A stretch of DNA of 40,024 nucleotides from Archaeoglobus sp. JdFR-24. GTDB taxonomy: Archaea > Halobacteriota > Archaeoglobi > Archaeoglobales > Archaeoglobaceae. This document shows, one piece after another, positions 7,263 through 15,187 of the stretch. Below the pieces are notes generated by a model. The model had not been told where the DNA came from. It made no database searches and was given only the letters and a program-made list of their open reading frames with translations. A program made the position numbers and the translations under genes. Location of the stretch: the NCBI GenBank assembly GCA_002011215.1, contig MTML01000147.1, positions 1 through 40,024 on the forward strand. Reading direction: 5' to 3'. How positions within the stretch are numbered: the first letter of the stretch is position 1; every line of letters begins with the position of its first letter.

Positions 7263-8069
7263 ATGCCTGAAATTGAGTTTACGGATACTGAATTTATGAT
7301 TTGTAATGCTGCAAGATTGCTTGAAGATAACAAGACAATATTCGTTGGATGGGGCATTCCGCAGGTTGTTGCCATTCTGGCTGAAAAACTTTATGCTCCT
7401 AACATAGTTCAGGTTTTCGAGTTTGGAGCTATAGGGCCTTTGAGCAGAACACCTTTCCTCAGAGGTACGATGGGTGGGCCTTCTAACACCTACAGGAGTT
7501 TGCAGTGGTGCAGTATGAATCTTGCCTTCAGCTATGCTCAGGCAGGTTATGTCGATTACGGCATGCTGGGAGCCGCTCAGATTGACCGCTACGGCAACAT
7601 AAACTCGACCATGATCGGAGATGATTACAACAGACCCAAGGTGAGATTTCCAGGCAGTGGAGGAGGAAATGAGGTCGCAAGCTATTGCTGGAAAACCATC
7701 ATCGTAATGGCTCATGAGAAGAGGAGGTTTGTGGAAAGATGTGACTTTATAACCTCACCGGGATACAAGTTTGACGGAAAAACAAGGGAAGAAGCCGGAT
7801 TACCGGCGGAAAGTGGACCTTACAGAGTTATCACGTCCAAAGGAATGTTTGGGTTTGATGAGGAAACAAAAGAACTGAAACTTCTGGGAGTTCTGAAAGG
7901 TCTGACGGTAGATGATGTTCTTGAAGATATGGGGATCAAACCTCTGGTTGCGGATGAGATAATAACTCTCGATCCTCCAACAGAAATTGAACTCAAAACT
8001 TTGAGAGAAGAAATCGACCCCTTCGGACTAATCATAAGCAAAGGTCAGAAGTTTAAGGTGGAGGTCTGA
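7263..8069 (+). CDS. CoA-transferase family I, subunit B (GctB/IpdB-like)
   Basis: 268 residues, usual length for GctB. VFEFGAIGP places Glu53 almost exactly where Glu54 of glutaconate CoA-transferase forms the acyl-glutamyl anhydride, which favours a transferase. 'DYGMLGAAQIDRYGNINST' and 'FPGSGGGNEVAS' are typical of the beta subunit. The start is ATG 7263 behind GAGGTG. It forms an operon with subunit A. The following 207-bp gap with its own promoter suggests the downstream thiolase genes form a second transcript of the same pathway. Confidence 0.82.
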   Translation: MPEIEFTDTEFMICNAARLLEDNKTIFVGWGIPQVVAILAEKLYAPNIVQVFEFGAIGPLSRTPFLRGTMGGPSNTYRSLQWCSMNLAFSYAQAGYVDYGMLGAAQIDRYGNINSTMIGDDYNRPKVRFPGSGGGNEVASYCWKTIIVMAHEKRRFVERCDFITSPGYKFDGKTREEAGLPAESGPYRVITSKGMFGFDEETKELKLLGVLKGLTVDDVLEDMGIKPLVADEIITLDPPTEIELKTLREEIDPFGLIISKGQKFKVEV

Positions 8070-8276
8070 ACTCGAAATTATAGTACCTGTACCCGAACAC
8101 TCAAAAGTTGGATTTGTGTAACCATATTATATCTTTAATATTTTTATTACGTATTATATACACTTAATTGTTTCTCACTATTTTTCACTCGCTTTTAAGC
8201 GCATTTTTAAAATAACGATTAAAAAAAGAAAATCTTAAATAATCATTTTAAAAAACTGGAATTCGCTGGTGATTGT
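8070..8276. promoter_or_regulatory. Promoter region with a CGCTT-TT-AAGCG palindrome
   Basis: A 207-bp AT-rich gap. A short palindrome CGCTT-TT-AAGCG occupies 8190-8201. A CTTAAATAA TATA-like element at 8233-8241 and GGTGAT just upstream of ATG 8277 would drive the thiolase operon. The palindrome could be an operator or the end of the upstream transcript; nothing decides between them. Confidence 0.45.
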
Positions 8277-9422
8277 ATGAGAGTGGCAGTTGTAGGAGTA
8301 GGTTATTCTGGATTCAACGCAAATACACCTGATTTAAGCTGGAAAGAACTGATGTTTGAAGCTGCAGTGAGGGCTTATGAGGATGCTGGCATCAACCCGA
8401 GAAGGGACGTGGATAGCTTTATCACGTGTGCAGAAGATATATGGGAGGGCTTTGCCATTTTTGACGAATTCGTCCCAGATCAGCTTGGAGCCGTTTTAAA
8501 ACCGACATGCACGATATGCGGAGATTTCATCTATGGTTTGGCGACTGCATATATGCATATAAAAAGTGGCTTGGCTGATATAGCAGTAGTTGAAGCACAC
8601 AGTAAAGCGAGCGACATTCTGACGTTTGGGGGGGCTATAAAGTTTGCAATGGATCCGGTATGGCTCAGACAGATAGGAAATGCACATCCCTACTACTTTG
8701 CAGCCTTAGAAATGTCTCAGTATGTTAATGAATGCTGCATTGATGAGGAGCAGGTTGCAAGCGTGGTGGTTAAGAACAAGAACAACGCAAGGCTAAACCC
8801 CTCAGCCCCATACAGTGGCAGGATTGGAGTTGAGGATGTTTTGAACAGTCCAATGGTTTTCGATCCATTGAGGAAGATTGAAATCGCTCCAAGAGCTGAT
8901 GGGGCCATCGTATTCGTTCTTGCGAGTGATGAAATTGCTAAGGAGCTTACAGACCTGCCAGTATGGCTTAAAGGCGTTGGATGGTGGAGTGAGACAAGCA
9001 ATTATGACACAATGAGCTTTAACGCGTTGTATGCAGCCAAGGCGGCTAAGATGGCCTATAAGATGGCAGGAATAACAAATGCTGCAAAGGAGATTGATTT
9101 TGCTGAAGTTGATGACAGATTCGCATTCAAGGAAATTCAACACATCGAGGCTTTGGAACTGTCGAAGAGGTTTGAGACAGCAACCTTGATGGCGGAAGGC
9201 TATTTCGACAGGAGTGGTGAGATCCCGGTTAACGTTTCTGGAGGTAACCTTGGCATAGGTAATTTACTGGAAGCAACCGGTGGTCAGAAATCTCTGGAGG
9301 TTGTTTTGCAGTTGAGAGGGCAAGCAGGCAAAAGACAGCTCAGCAAAGCAGAAACCGGTGTTGCACAGGCATGGCGTTACATACCCACAGCAAGTGGAGC
9401 AGTTGCAGTTTTCGGGGTGTGA
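8277..9422 (+). CDS. SCP2-type thiolase-fold protein, Cys-bearing subunit
   Basis: 381 residues, the usual length of an archaeal thiolase. Aligning by eye with SCP2 thiolases, Cys81 in TCTICGDFIYG falls at the nucleophile position, 17 residues before the conserved Gly in IKSGLAD. The C-terminal 'NVSGGNLGIGNLLEATGG' corresponds to the GHPxGATG block, but the catalytic His is replaced by Asn. The last block also lacks the usual second Cys. So it may do a modified thiolytic or retro-Claisen/aldol reaction. It overlaps the next gene by TGATG and is followed by two DUF35 genes, the usual partners of such proteins. Confidence 0.8.
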   Translation: MRVAVVGVGYSGFNANTPDLSWKELMFEAAVRAYEDAGINPRRDVDSFITCAEDIWEGFAIFDEFVPDQLGAVLKPTCTICGDFIYGLATAYMHIKSGLADIAVVEAHSKASDILTFGGAIKFAMDPVWLRQIGNAHPYYFAALEMSQYVNECCIDEEQVASVVVKNKNNARLNPSAPYSGRIGVEDVLNSPMVFDPLRKIEIAPRADGAIVFVLASDEIAKELTDLPVWLKGVGWWSETSNYDTMSFNALYAAKAAKMAYKMAGITNAAKEIDFAEVDDRFAFKEIQHIEALELSKRFETATLMAEGYFDRSGEIPVNVSGGNLGIGNLLEATGGQKSLEVVLQLRGQAGKRQLSKAETGVAQAWRYIPTASGAVAVFGV

Positions 9423-10630
9423 TGATTATGGAGGTTGAAAAGATTAAGGGTTTGAAGTTTGCAAAGAAGCAGGATGTGGCGATTGTAGGAGCAGGAATGA
9501 CTACATGGAAGAGAAGATTGAACGAAACAGGGAAAGAACTATCCTATATTGCCGTAAAACAAGCACTTGAGGAGGCTGGCTTAACAATAGATGATGTCGA
9601 GATGGTTGTCATGGGGTCCGCTCCTGACACCTTCGATGGATTGCACATGAAAGGGGAATATCTGCTGGACGGTTCTGGTGGAAGCGACAGGCCCTACATG
9701 AGGGTTTTCGTTGGAGGAGGGACAGGAGTATTCGCTCCGATTGCTGGTTACTGGCATGTCGCAAGTGGTCTGGCAGATGTTTGTCTTGTTGTGTGTGAGG
9801 AAAAGATGTCCTCATGTTATCCACATCCCCAATCAGGATTCAAATACATCTGGGATCCCATTCTGGACAGACCACTAAACCCTAACCTGATCTGGATTTT
9901 CGCTTTAGAGATGAGAAGATACATGCATGTCAACAACATAAAGCATGAAGACATAGCTCTTGTTTCTGTTAAAAACAAGGCTAATGCTCTGGATCACCCA
10001 TGTGCTCAGGTTGCAGAAAAGATTACGGTTGAAGACGTTCTGAATTCAGAGCCAATGGCTTTGCCAGTGAGAAGACTGGACGTTTCGCCACCATCTGATG
10101 GTGCTGCCGCTTTGATCATGGTCGCACCACACATTGCAAGACAGCTCACAGATGAACCTGTATGGGTTGATGGTGTTGGCTGGGCTCTTGACACTACAAT
10201 GTGGTACAACAGAGATCTGTACTTCCCGAGGTATGTTGCTGAGGCGGCAAAGATGGCATACAAAATGGCACACATCACAGACCCGAGAAAGGAGATTGAT
10301 GTTGCAGAACCATACGATCCATTCGATTACAAGGAACTGCACCACATGGAAGGTCTGGGACTGGCAAGAAAAGGTGAGGCTCCGATTCTGACGAGAGAGG
10401 GAGTTACGGCAAGAGATGGTGATCTGCCAACCTGCCCATCGGGTGGATTGCTTGGTGTTGGAAATCCCATTGCGGCTACAATGGGTGTCAAGGCCTGTGA
10501 GCTCTATTGGCAATTAGCCTACAGAGCTGGAAAGAGACAGGTTGCCAAGGAAGTAACCACCGGTGTCTGTCAGGCCTGGGGAGACCTGATGCAGGTTGGA
10601 ACAGTTATGGTTATGTCTAACAAGAGGTGA
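9422..10630 (+). CDS. SCP2-type thiolase-fold protein lacking the active-site Cys
   Basis: 402 residues. It is clearly paralogous to the preceding gene (shared blocks such as 'ITVEDVLNS', 'AAKMAYKMA', 'AGKRQ'). At the nucleophile position, 17 residues before the Gly of VASGLAD, it has Gly99 within VGGGTG instead of Cys. The GHP block reads GNP, as in its partner. It is therefore likely a structural subunit or a lyase-type enzyme, as seen in Ltp2/ChsH2 aldolases, where thiolase-fold proteins lost the Cys. The start at 9422 overlaps the upstream stop (TGATG), indicating translational coupling; ATG 9428 is an alternative. Confidence 0.8.
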   Translation: MIMEVEKIKGLKFAKKQDVAIVGAGMTTWKRRLNETGKELSYIAVKQALEEAGLTIDDVEMVVMGSAPDTFDGLHMKGEYLLDGSGGSDRPYMRVFVGGGTGVFAPIAGYWHVASGLADVCLVVCEEKMSSCYPHPQSGFKYIWDPILDRPLNPNLIWIFALEMRRYMHVNNIKHEDIALVSVKNKANALDHPCAQVAEKITVEDVLNSEPMALPVRRLDVSPPSDGAAALIMVAPHIARQLTDEPVWVDGVGWALDTTMWYNRDLYFPRYVAEAAKMAYKMAHITDPRKEIDVAEPYDPFDYKELHHMEGLGLARKGEAPILTREGVTARDGDLPTCPSGGLLGVGNPIAATMGVKACELYWQLAYRAGKRQVAKEVTTGVCQAWGDLMQVGTVMVMSNKR

Positions 10631-10635
10631 TTGCG

Positions 10636-11163
10636 ATGTCTGTAGGTAAAAAGGATATAACCTGCCCACCAGAGGCAATAGGAACCCCAGTTAAGGATTC
10701 AGACCTGAAGGAGGGCAAGGTTACTTACGTTGAAGATCATCCCGATATAAGATATGCCTGGACCGCCGGTCAGGCGATAAGCAGGTTTCTGAAGGAACTG
10801 AAAAATGGAAAACTAATTGCAACGAAATGCAACAGCTGCAGGAGAGTGATGTTCCCGCCGAGAATGTTTTGTGAGCTGTGCTTCAAACCAATCGATGACT
10901 GGGTTTATGTGCAGGACACCGGTACTGTGCAAACATTCTCAATCTCATACATCGACCCCGATGCAAAACCTTTGCCTGAGCCGATAATCGTTGCAGTGAT
11001 TGCCGTGGATGGTGCATCACCAAAAATGGGCATAATGCACATACTCGACGAGGTAAAGCCAGAGGACGTTTACATAGGGATGAAAGTCAAAGCCGTCTGG
11101 AAGGATGAAGAAGAAAGAGAAGGAGCGATTACGGACATCAAATACTGGAAGCCAGTGGGGTGA
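10636..11163 (+). CDS. DUF35 protein (zinc ribbon plus OB fold), first copy
   Basis: 175 residues. The rubredoxin-like zinc ribbon is complete: Cys65, Cys68, Cys79 and Cys82 in CNSC and CELC. An OB-fold follows (residues ~85-170) with 'TVQTFSISYIDPDAKPLPEP' and the closing 'DEVKPEDVYIGMKV'. DUF35 proteins bind thiolase-fold partners and help channel CoA intermediates, as in archaeal thiolase/HMG-CoA synthase complexes and benzoylsuccinyl-CoA thiolase. ATG 10636 is chosen with GAGGTG upstream, overlapping the thiolase stop region. An N-terminal extension of about 40 residues precedes the ribbon. Confidence 0.9.
   Translation: MSVGKKDITCPPEAIGTPVKDSDLKEGKVTYVEDHPDIRYAWTAGQAISRFLKELKNGKLIATKCNSCRRVMFPPRMFCELCFKPIDDWVYVQDTGTVQTFSISYIDPDAKPLPEPIIVAVIAVDGASPKMGIMHILDEVKPEDVYIGMKVKAVWKDEEEREGAITDIKYWKPVG
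11050..11083 (+). repeat. 34-bp stretch identical to 11526-11559
   Basis: The DNA encoding the end of the OB fold (EVKPEDVYIGM) is base-for-base identical in the two adjacent DUF35 genes although the rest of the genes has diverged. That suggests gene conversion after duplication, or strong constraint. Confidence 0.85.
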
Positions 11164-11168
11164 TTGAA

Positions 11169-11636
11169 ATGGTATTTAACGAAAAAATTGTAAATCCGAC
11201 AGAGTTAAAGCACTGGGAAGGCAAGATAGAGCTTTACTGGGTTTACACGAGTGGAAATGCTGGGGACGAGTTTTTCAAGGCCTTGAAGGAGGACAAGTTC
11301 ATCGCTGCGAAGTGCAAGAAATGTGGCATGGTTTACTTCCCACCAAGAATATACTGTGAATATGACTTCAGCGAAACTGAATACGTTGAGGTAAGTGGAG
11401 AAGGAAGCATCAGGGCTTTTACAGTTGCAAGACTGGATAAAAATGAAGAGCCGTTGGAAAAACCTGAAATTTACGCCATTATAGATCTGGATGGGACTGA
11501 TGGATGTATCCTCCATTTACTTGATGAGGTAAAGCCAGAGGACGTTTACATAGGGATGAGGGTAAAACCCGTATTGAAGGCAAAGGATGCGAGAGAGGGT
11601 AAAATAACAGACATACTTTACTTTAAACCAACTTAA
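11169..11636 (+). CDS. DUF35 protein, second copy with altered zinc ribbon
   Basis: 155 residues, paralogous to the preceding gene. The first zinc knuckle is intact (Cys49, Cys52 in CKKC), but the second reads CEYD, so the fourth ligand is Asp66 instead of Cys. Metal binding may be weaker or absent. The OB fold with 'FTVARLDKNEEPLEKPEIYA' and 'DEVKPEDVYIGMRV' is kept. ATG 11169 has GGTGAT upstream and follows the previous stop at 11163. With two thiolase-fold proteins and two DUF35 proteins in one operon, the complex may be built from two different pairs. Confidence 0.88.
   Translation: MVFNEKIVNPTELKHWEGKIELYWVYTSGNAGDEFFKALKEDKFIAAKCKKCGMVYFPPRIYCEYDFSETEYVEVSGEGSIRAFTVARLDKNEEPLEKPEIYAIIDLDGTDGCILHLLDEVKPEDVYIGMRVKPVLKAKDAREGKITDILYFKPT
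11526..11559 (+). repeat. Second copy of the 34-bp DUF35 identity
   Basis: Matches 11050-11083 exactly, in the same orientation and in the same reading frame of the paralogous gene. Confidence 0.85.
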
Positions 11637-11687
11637 ATTTTTTTATTATTGTAGTGTCATAGTTAATAATTAACGAGGTGTTAAGTA

Positions 11688-12872
11688 ATGGATTTCGAAT
11701 TTACGGAAGAACAGAAAATGATTGCAAATTCTGCAAGAGATATTGCGAAGGACTTTCCGCCAGAATACTGGCGTGAGAAAGATGAAAAAGGAGAGTTTGG
11801 GGAAGAATTCTGGAAGGCCTTGAGTAAAGCAGGGTTTACGGGCATTGTCATTCCTGAAGAGTATGGTGGAGCAGGAATGGGTATGACAGAGCTTCTCATC
11901 GCAATAGAGGAGCTCTGTGCCAGTGGATGTGGAATGGCTGGAAACTGGTATCTCGTTCTTACCGAAGTCTTTGGAGGAATGAGCATTGTAAGGCACGGCA
12001 CAGAAGAGCAGAAGGAGAAATACCTTCCCGGAATTGCGAAAGGCGAGCTGGAGTTCTGCATGGCTCTTACAGAGCCAGATGCCGGGACAAACACTCTGAA
12101 CATAAGAACATCCGCCGTGAAGGATGGAGATGAGTGGGTTATAAATGGAAACAAGATATTCATCAGTGGAGCGGATAGGGCAAAAGGGATGCTCATTATA
12201 GCCAGGACAACTCCTCGAGAGAAAGCAGAGAGAAAAACCCGTGGTATAAGTCTGTTCCTTGCAGACTTACCAAATCCAGCGGTCAAAGTTAATCCAATTC
12301 CAAAGCATGGAATTAACTATTCTAAAACATGTGAGGTGAGCTTTAGCAATTTGCGATTGCCTGAAAACGCACTGATGCCACCACTTGATGGTGGATGGTA
12401 TTCTCTCCTCGACACCCTCAATCCTGAGAGAATGTGTTTCACAACAGCCGCTATTGGAATAGCAAAGGCTGCCATTAGGAAAGCAGTGGAATATACAAAA
12501 CAGAGAAAAGTTTTTGCAGAACCGGTGGGGAGCTACCAGGGACTGCAATTTCCACTGGCGGAAGCTTATGCAACTCTTGAAACTGCAAAACTGATGAACT
12601 TCAAGGCGGCAACCCTCTTTGATAAGAATGCAAGCTACAGGGATGTAGGAAAATACGCGAATATGGCCAAACTTGTGGCGGTGGAAGCGGGCATCAAGGC
12701 AGTTTACTGGGCGATGCAGTGCTTCGGTGGCTATGGTTATGCGAAGGAATACGATGTGGAAAGATGGTGGAGAGAGATAAATCTGATCAGATTGGCTCCG
12801 GTAACTCAACAGATGGCCTTAGCCTATGTTGGAGAGTACATTCTTGGAATGCCCAAGAGCTATCATAGCTAA
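11688..12872 (+). CDS. Acyl-CoA dehydrogenase
   Basis: 394 residues, full length. It has the standard order: an N-terminal helical domain, the FAD-binding beta domain with 'CMALTEPDAGTN' and 'WVINGNKIFISGA', and the C-terminal helical domain with 'QCFGGYGYAKEYDVERWWR'. The usual catalytic Glu in the IYEGT block is absent (the segment reads IRLAPVTQQM). Instead LNPERMCF puts Glu247 where isovaleryl-CoA dehydrogenase has its base in helix G. It oxidises an acyl-CoA to an enoyl-CoA, passing electrons presumably to an ETF. ATG 11688 lies behind GAGGTG, 51 bp after the DUF35 gene, so probably in the same operon. Confidence 0.92.
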   Translation: MDFEFTEEQKMIANSARDIAKDFPPEYWREKDEKGEFGEEFWKALSKAGFTGIVIPEEYGGAGMGMTELLIAIEELCASGCGMAGNWYLVLTEVFGGMSIVRHGTEEQKEKYLPGIAKGELEFCMALTEPDAGTNTLNIRTSAVKDGDEWVINGNKIFISGADRAKGMLIIARTTPREKAERKTRGISLFLADLPNPAVKVNPIPKHGINYSKTCEVSFSNLRLPENALMPPLDGGWYSLLDTLNPERMCFTTAAIGIAKAAIRKAVEYTKQRKVFAEPVGSYQGLQFPLAEAYATLETAKLMNFKAATLFDKNASYRDVGKYANMAKLVAVEAGIKAVYWAMQCFGGYGYAKEYDVERWWREINLIRLAPVTQQMALAYVGEYILGMPKSYHS

Positions 12873-12912
12873 TTTTTCCCAAATTTTTTATACAGTTTGT
12901 CCAATTCTAGTT

Positions 12913-13707
12913 ATGCACCCGTTACTCGAGAAAAAAGGTTTCATTCTTGATGTTGATGGTGTTATCGGGAGAGGTGAAAAGCCAATCCCAAAGGCGGTTG
13001 ATGCGGTTAAAAGGTTATGGTCTGAGGGTAAAAAGGTTGTTTTCGTCTCAAACAACTCGACTCGGAGCAGAAAAATCTATGTTGAAAGATTCAAGGGTTT
13101 CGGTCTTGAAGTGGATGAAGGTGATATGATCCTCACAACCTATGCAACATCCCAATATATCAGAATGGAGGCAGGAAAGGCCAGGATTTTCACAACAGGT
13201 GAAGAGGGGCTGATTGAAGAACTTAGACTTGCAGGACATGATATAGTTGATTATGATGAGGCGAAATTTCTGGTGGTTGGCTCGAATCGGAATATAAATT
13301 TTGAGATCCTTACAAAAGCACTTAGGCTGTGTTTGAGGGAGGAAATCAGATACATCGCAACAAATCCAGACAGAATTTTCCCCTCTGAAGATGGTCCTGT
13401 CCCGGGAACCGGAATGATCATCGGAGCCCTTTACTGGATGACTGAAAGAATGCCGGATGTTGTTGTTGGAAAACCATCGAAGGTTATTATGGAGCAGGCG
13501 CTTGATCATTTAAAGTTAAAGTCTGAGGATGTCGTGGTTGTTGGTGACCAGATTGATGTGGATGTTATGGCTGGAAGGGCTATTGGAGCGGAAACGCTTC
13601 TCGTTCTCTCAGGTGTAACAACCAGAGAAAATCTTGATTTTATGATAAAAAGGTTTGGTGAGGAGCCAGATTATATATTGGATGATCTGAGCGGGCTTTT
13701 TGGTTAA
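12913..13707 (+). CDS. HAD-superfamily IIA phosphatase (NagD-like)
   Basis: 264 residues. Motif I is DVDGV at 13-17, motif II VSNNSTRS, motif III the Lys of VVGKPSKV, and motif IV VVGDQIDVDVMAG. The alpha/beta cap between motifs II and III (with 'ILTTYATSQYI' and 'NPDRIFPSEDGPVPGTG') is typical of the NagD / 4-nitrophenylphosphatase / phosphoglycolate phosphatase group. The substrate cannot be told from sequence. ATG 12913 is favoured over an upstream start inside the acyl-CoA dehydrogenase, because TTTTTTATAC sits about 25 nt before it, fitting a leaderless transcript. One unusual point is Val rather than Thr/Ser in the last motif I position. Confidence 0.85.
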   Translation: MHPLLEKKGFILDVDGVIGRGEKPIPKAVDAVKRLWSEGKKVVFVSNNSTRSRKIYVERFKGFGLEVDEGDMILTTYATSQYIRMEAGKARIFTTGEEGLIEELRLAGHDIVDYDEAKFLVVGSNRNINFEILTKALRLCLREEIRYIATNPDRIFPSEDGPVPGTGMIIGALYWMTERMPDVVVGKPSKVIMEQALDHLKLKSEDVVVVGDQIDVDVMAGRAIGAETLLVLSGVTTRENLDFMIKRFGEEPDYILDDLSGLFG

Positions 13708-13877
13708 GATTGGTTGAAAATTAAGCTAAATCTCGGAAAATCACCTATCCTTTTTAATTATTTTTTACAGGATCATCATAATGATAATCGTTTTTACTCA
13801 TTATTGTGATTGTCAATATCATCATAAAATTCAATCTAATCGGAAAAGCTTATTAAGTAAAAAATTTATTTCAGATT
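13708..13877. promoter_or_regulatory. AT-rich spacer with direct repeats of ATCATCATAA
   Basis: ATCATCATAA occurs at 13772-13781 and again at 13818-13827. The first copy continues as TGATAAT, giving hexamers (CATAAT, GATAAT) reminiscent of iron-responsive Fur-type sites. A CTTATTAAG element near 13850-13858 is about 25 nt before the ATG at 13878 and is a reasonable TATA box. The repressor idea is speculative. Confidence 0.35.
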
Positions 13878-14288
13878 ATGAACATCCTCGTCGTTACCAG
13901 TTATATGACTCGAAAAAACCTGATTGTTGTCCTCGTATCTTTAACACTTCTCAATCTGGCAGATCTTGTTACGACTGTTATTTCTTTAAATTCGGGATTG
14001 TATGAGGAGTTGAACCATATTATTAAATTTCTGTATTCCCAATCCTTAGTTTTAATGGTTTCTTACAAGCTTCTTATTCCATTGATTCCCTTTATTTTTC
14101 TATTCAGATTCAGGAACAGGATCAAAAGTAACATCAGGGATAATTATTCAGATATGAGTTTAAAAGAAATTATCCAGAATGTCATTCTATCTTCGACTTT
14201 TTTGGCTATGGTATGGGCAACATTTGTTTATCTGCTGATCGTCATACATAACATTGTACTGCTCTGGTTTGGTAATTCAATTATTTAA
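13878..14288 (+). CDS. Small four-helix membrane protein (DUF5658-like)
   Basis: 136 residues with about four hydrophobic segments (approx. 14-37, 50-73, 98-115 and 118-134). 'LLNLADLVTTVISLNSGLYEELNHI' resembles the conserved first-helix region of archaeal DUF5658 proteins (L-N-x-x-D-x-x-T-T ... G-x-x-E-x-N). The function of that family is unknown. It is convergent with the following HAD gene, with 39 bp between stops. Confidence 0.7.
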   Translation: MNILVVTSYMTRKNLIVVLVSLTLLNLADLVTTVISLNSGLYEELNHIIKFLYSQSLVLMVSYKLLIPLIPFIFLFRFRNRIKSNIRDNYSDMSLKEIIQNVILSSTFLAMVWATFVYLLIVIHNIVLLWFGNSII

Positions 14289-14327
14289 AAATCCTGAAAT
14301 TGGATTCAGATTGTGAAACTTGCGAGA

Positions 14328-15020
14328 TTAATGTATTGGTTGGATCAATCTGTCTATCTGAAGCAAATCATCAACGATATGGTCTGCATACTTCTTCATT
14401 TCCTCTATCAAATGTGAATTTTTCTCAGTTTTAACAAGAATAGTTCTAACTCCGGCAAGCTTACCGGCAATCAGGTCGAATTTAAAATCACCGACCATTA
14501 TACTGTTCTCCGGCCTTGAGTTCGCCAGCAAGATGGCTTTTAATACTGGAAGGGGTGAGGGTTTTGGTGGCACACTTTCTCTGCTCACGAAATAATCAAA
14601 CCTGAGATCAAATTTTTTTGAGAATATTTGAGCGCTCTCAATACAGTTTCTTGTGACTATACCCTTTTTAATAGACCTCTCGCTTAGATGTTCGAAAAGC
14701 TCCTTAGTGTTGGGTGCCAGTTTAGCTTTCTTTGCAGCATCAATCTCAAAAACCTTCAAAATATTCATTTTTTCTTCCCTCTCCTCAGGGTCCAACCTCA
14801 TAAGATTCTCGAGAATAAAACCCTCCTTTATCCCCAAAGCCATCCTTATTTCATCAAAAGGCAGGTTCAGTTCTGTAAGGGTTCCATCCATGTCAAAAAT
14901 AACGTTGTCTATTCTGTTCGGTTTATGGATTTGATATGTCTTTAGTTCATTCTCTATTGATTCGTTGAGTTGATCTCTCACTCCACCACCCTCCTCTCTC
15001 AGATTTTTCTTTTTCTGCAT
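14328..15020 (-). CDS. HAD-superfamily IA phosphatase
   Basis: 230 residues. Motif I is FDMDGTLTE near residues 43-51; motif II is IVTRN (Thr); motif III Lys lies in PPKPSPLP; motif IV is MVGDFKFDLIAGKLAG. The helical cap follows motif I. This is the phosphoglycolate phosphatase / beta-phosphoglucomutase-like subfamily; the substrate is unknown. A basic ~35-residue N-terminal extension precedes motif I. The start at 15020 is supported by a TTATAAC box about 25-30 nt upstream. Confidence 0.85.
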   Translation of the reverse strand: MQKKKNLREEGGGVRDQLNESIENELKTYQIHKPNRIDNVIFDMDGTLTELNLPFDEIRMALGIKEGFILENLMRLDPEEREEKMNILKVFEIDAAKKAKLAPNTKELFEHLSERSIKKGIVTRNCIESAQIFSKKFDLRFDYFVSRESVPPKPSPLPVLKAILLANSRPENSIMVGDFKFDLIAGKLAGVRTILVKTEKNSHLIEEMKKYADHIVDDLLQIDRLIQPIH

Positions 15021-15187
15021 GATAATCCAGACTTTGCGTGATTGTTATAACCTATTTTTATTTTTTTCTTATTAGATCAACTTCTTTTCCTTTTCAGATG
15101 GCTTCAAGTTAAAGGCATTTAACGGTTCTGAGGTATTTAGCAGTTCTATACCGAAAGAATTATTTTTCTTCCGGCAGATTTCCAAGT
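15021..15187. promoter_or_regulatory. Divergent promoter region
   Basis: A 167-bp AT-rich region between the HAD gene (minus) and the Lon-like protease (plus). A GGTTATAAC box serves the minus-strand gene. An AATTATTTTTC stretch around 15158-15168 is about 25 nt before the plus-strand ATG. Confidence 0.4.

Noticed and set aside
8190..8201. CGCTT-TT-AAGCG palindrome as a rho-independent-style terminator
   Set aside because: Arms are only five base pairs with a two-base loop, and archaeal termination does not need hairpins; it is noted as a possible operator only.
13781..14005. Reading frame overlapping the start of the DUF5658-like gene
   Set aside because: It is in another frame, rich in His, Cys and Tyr codons from AT-rich DNA, and lies largely in the upstream spacer; the 13878 frame has clear membrane helices.
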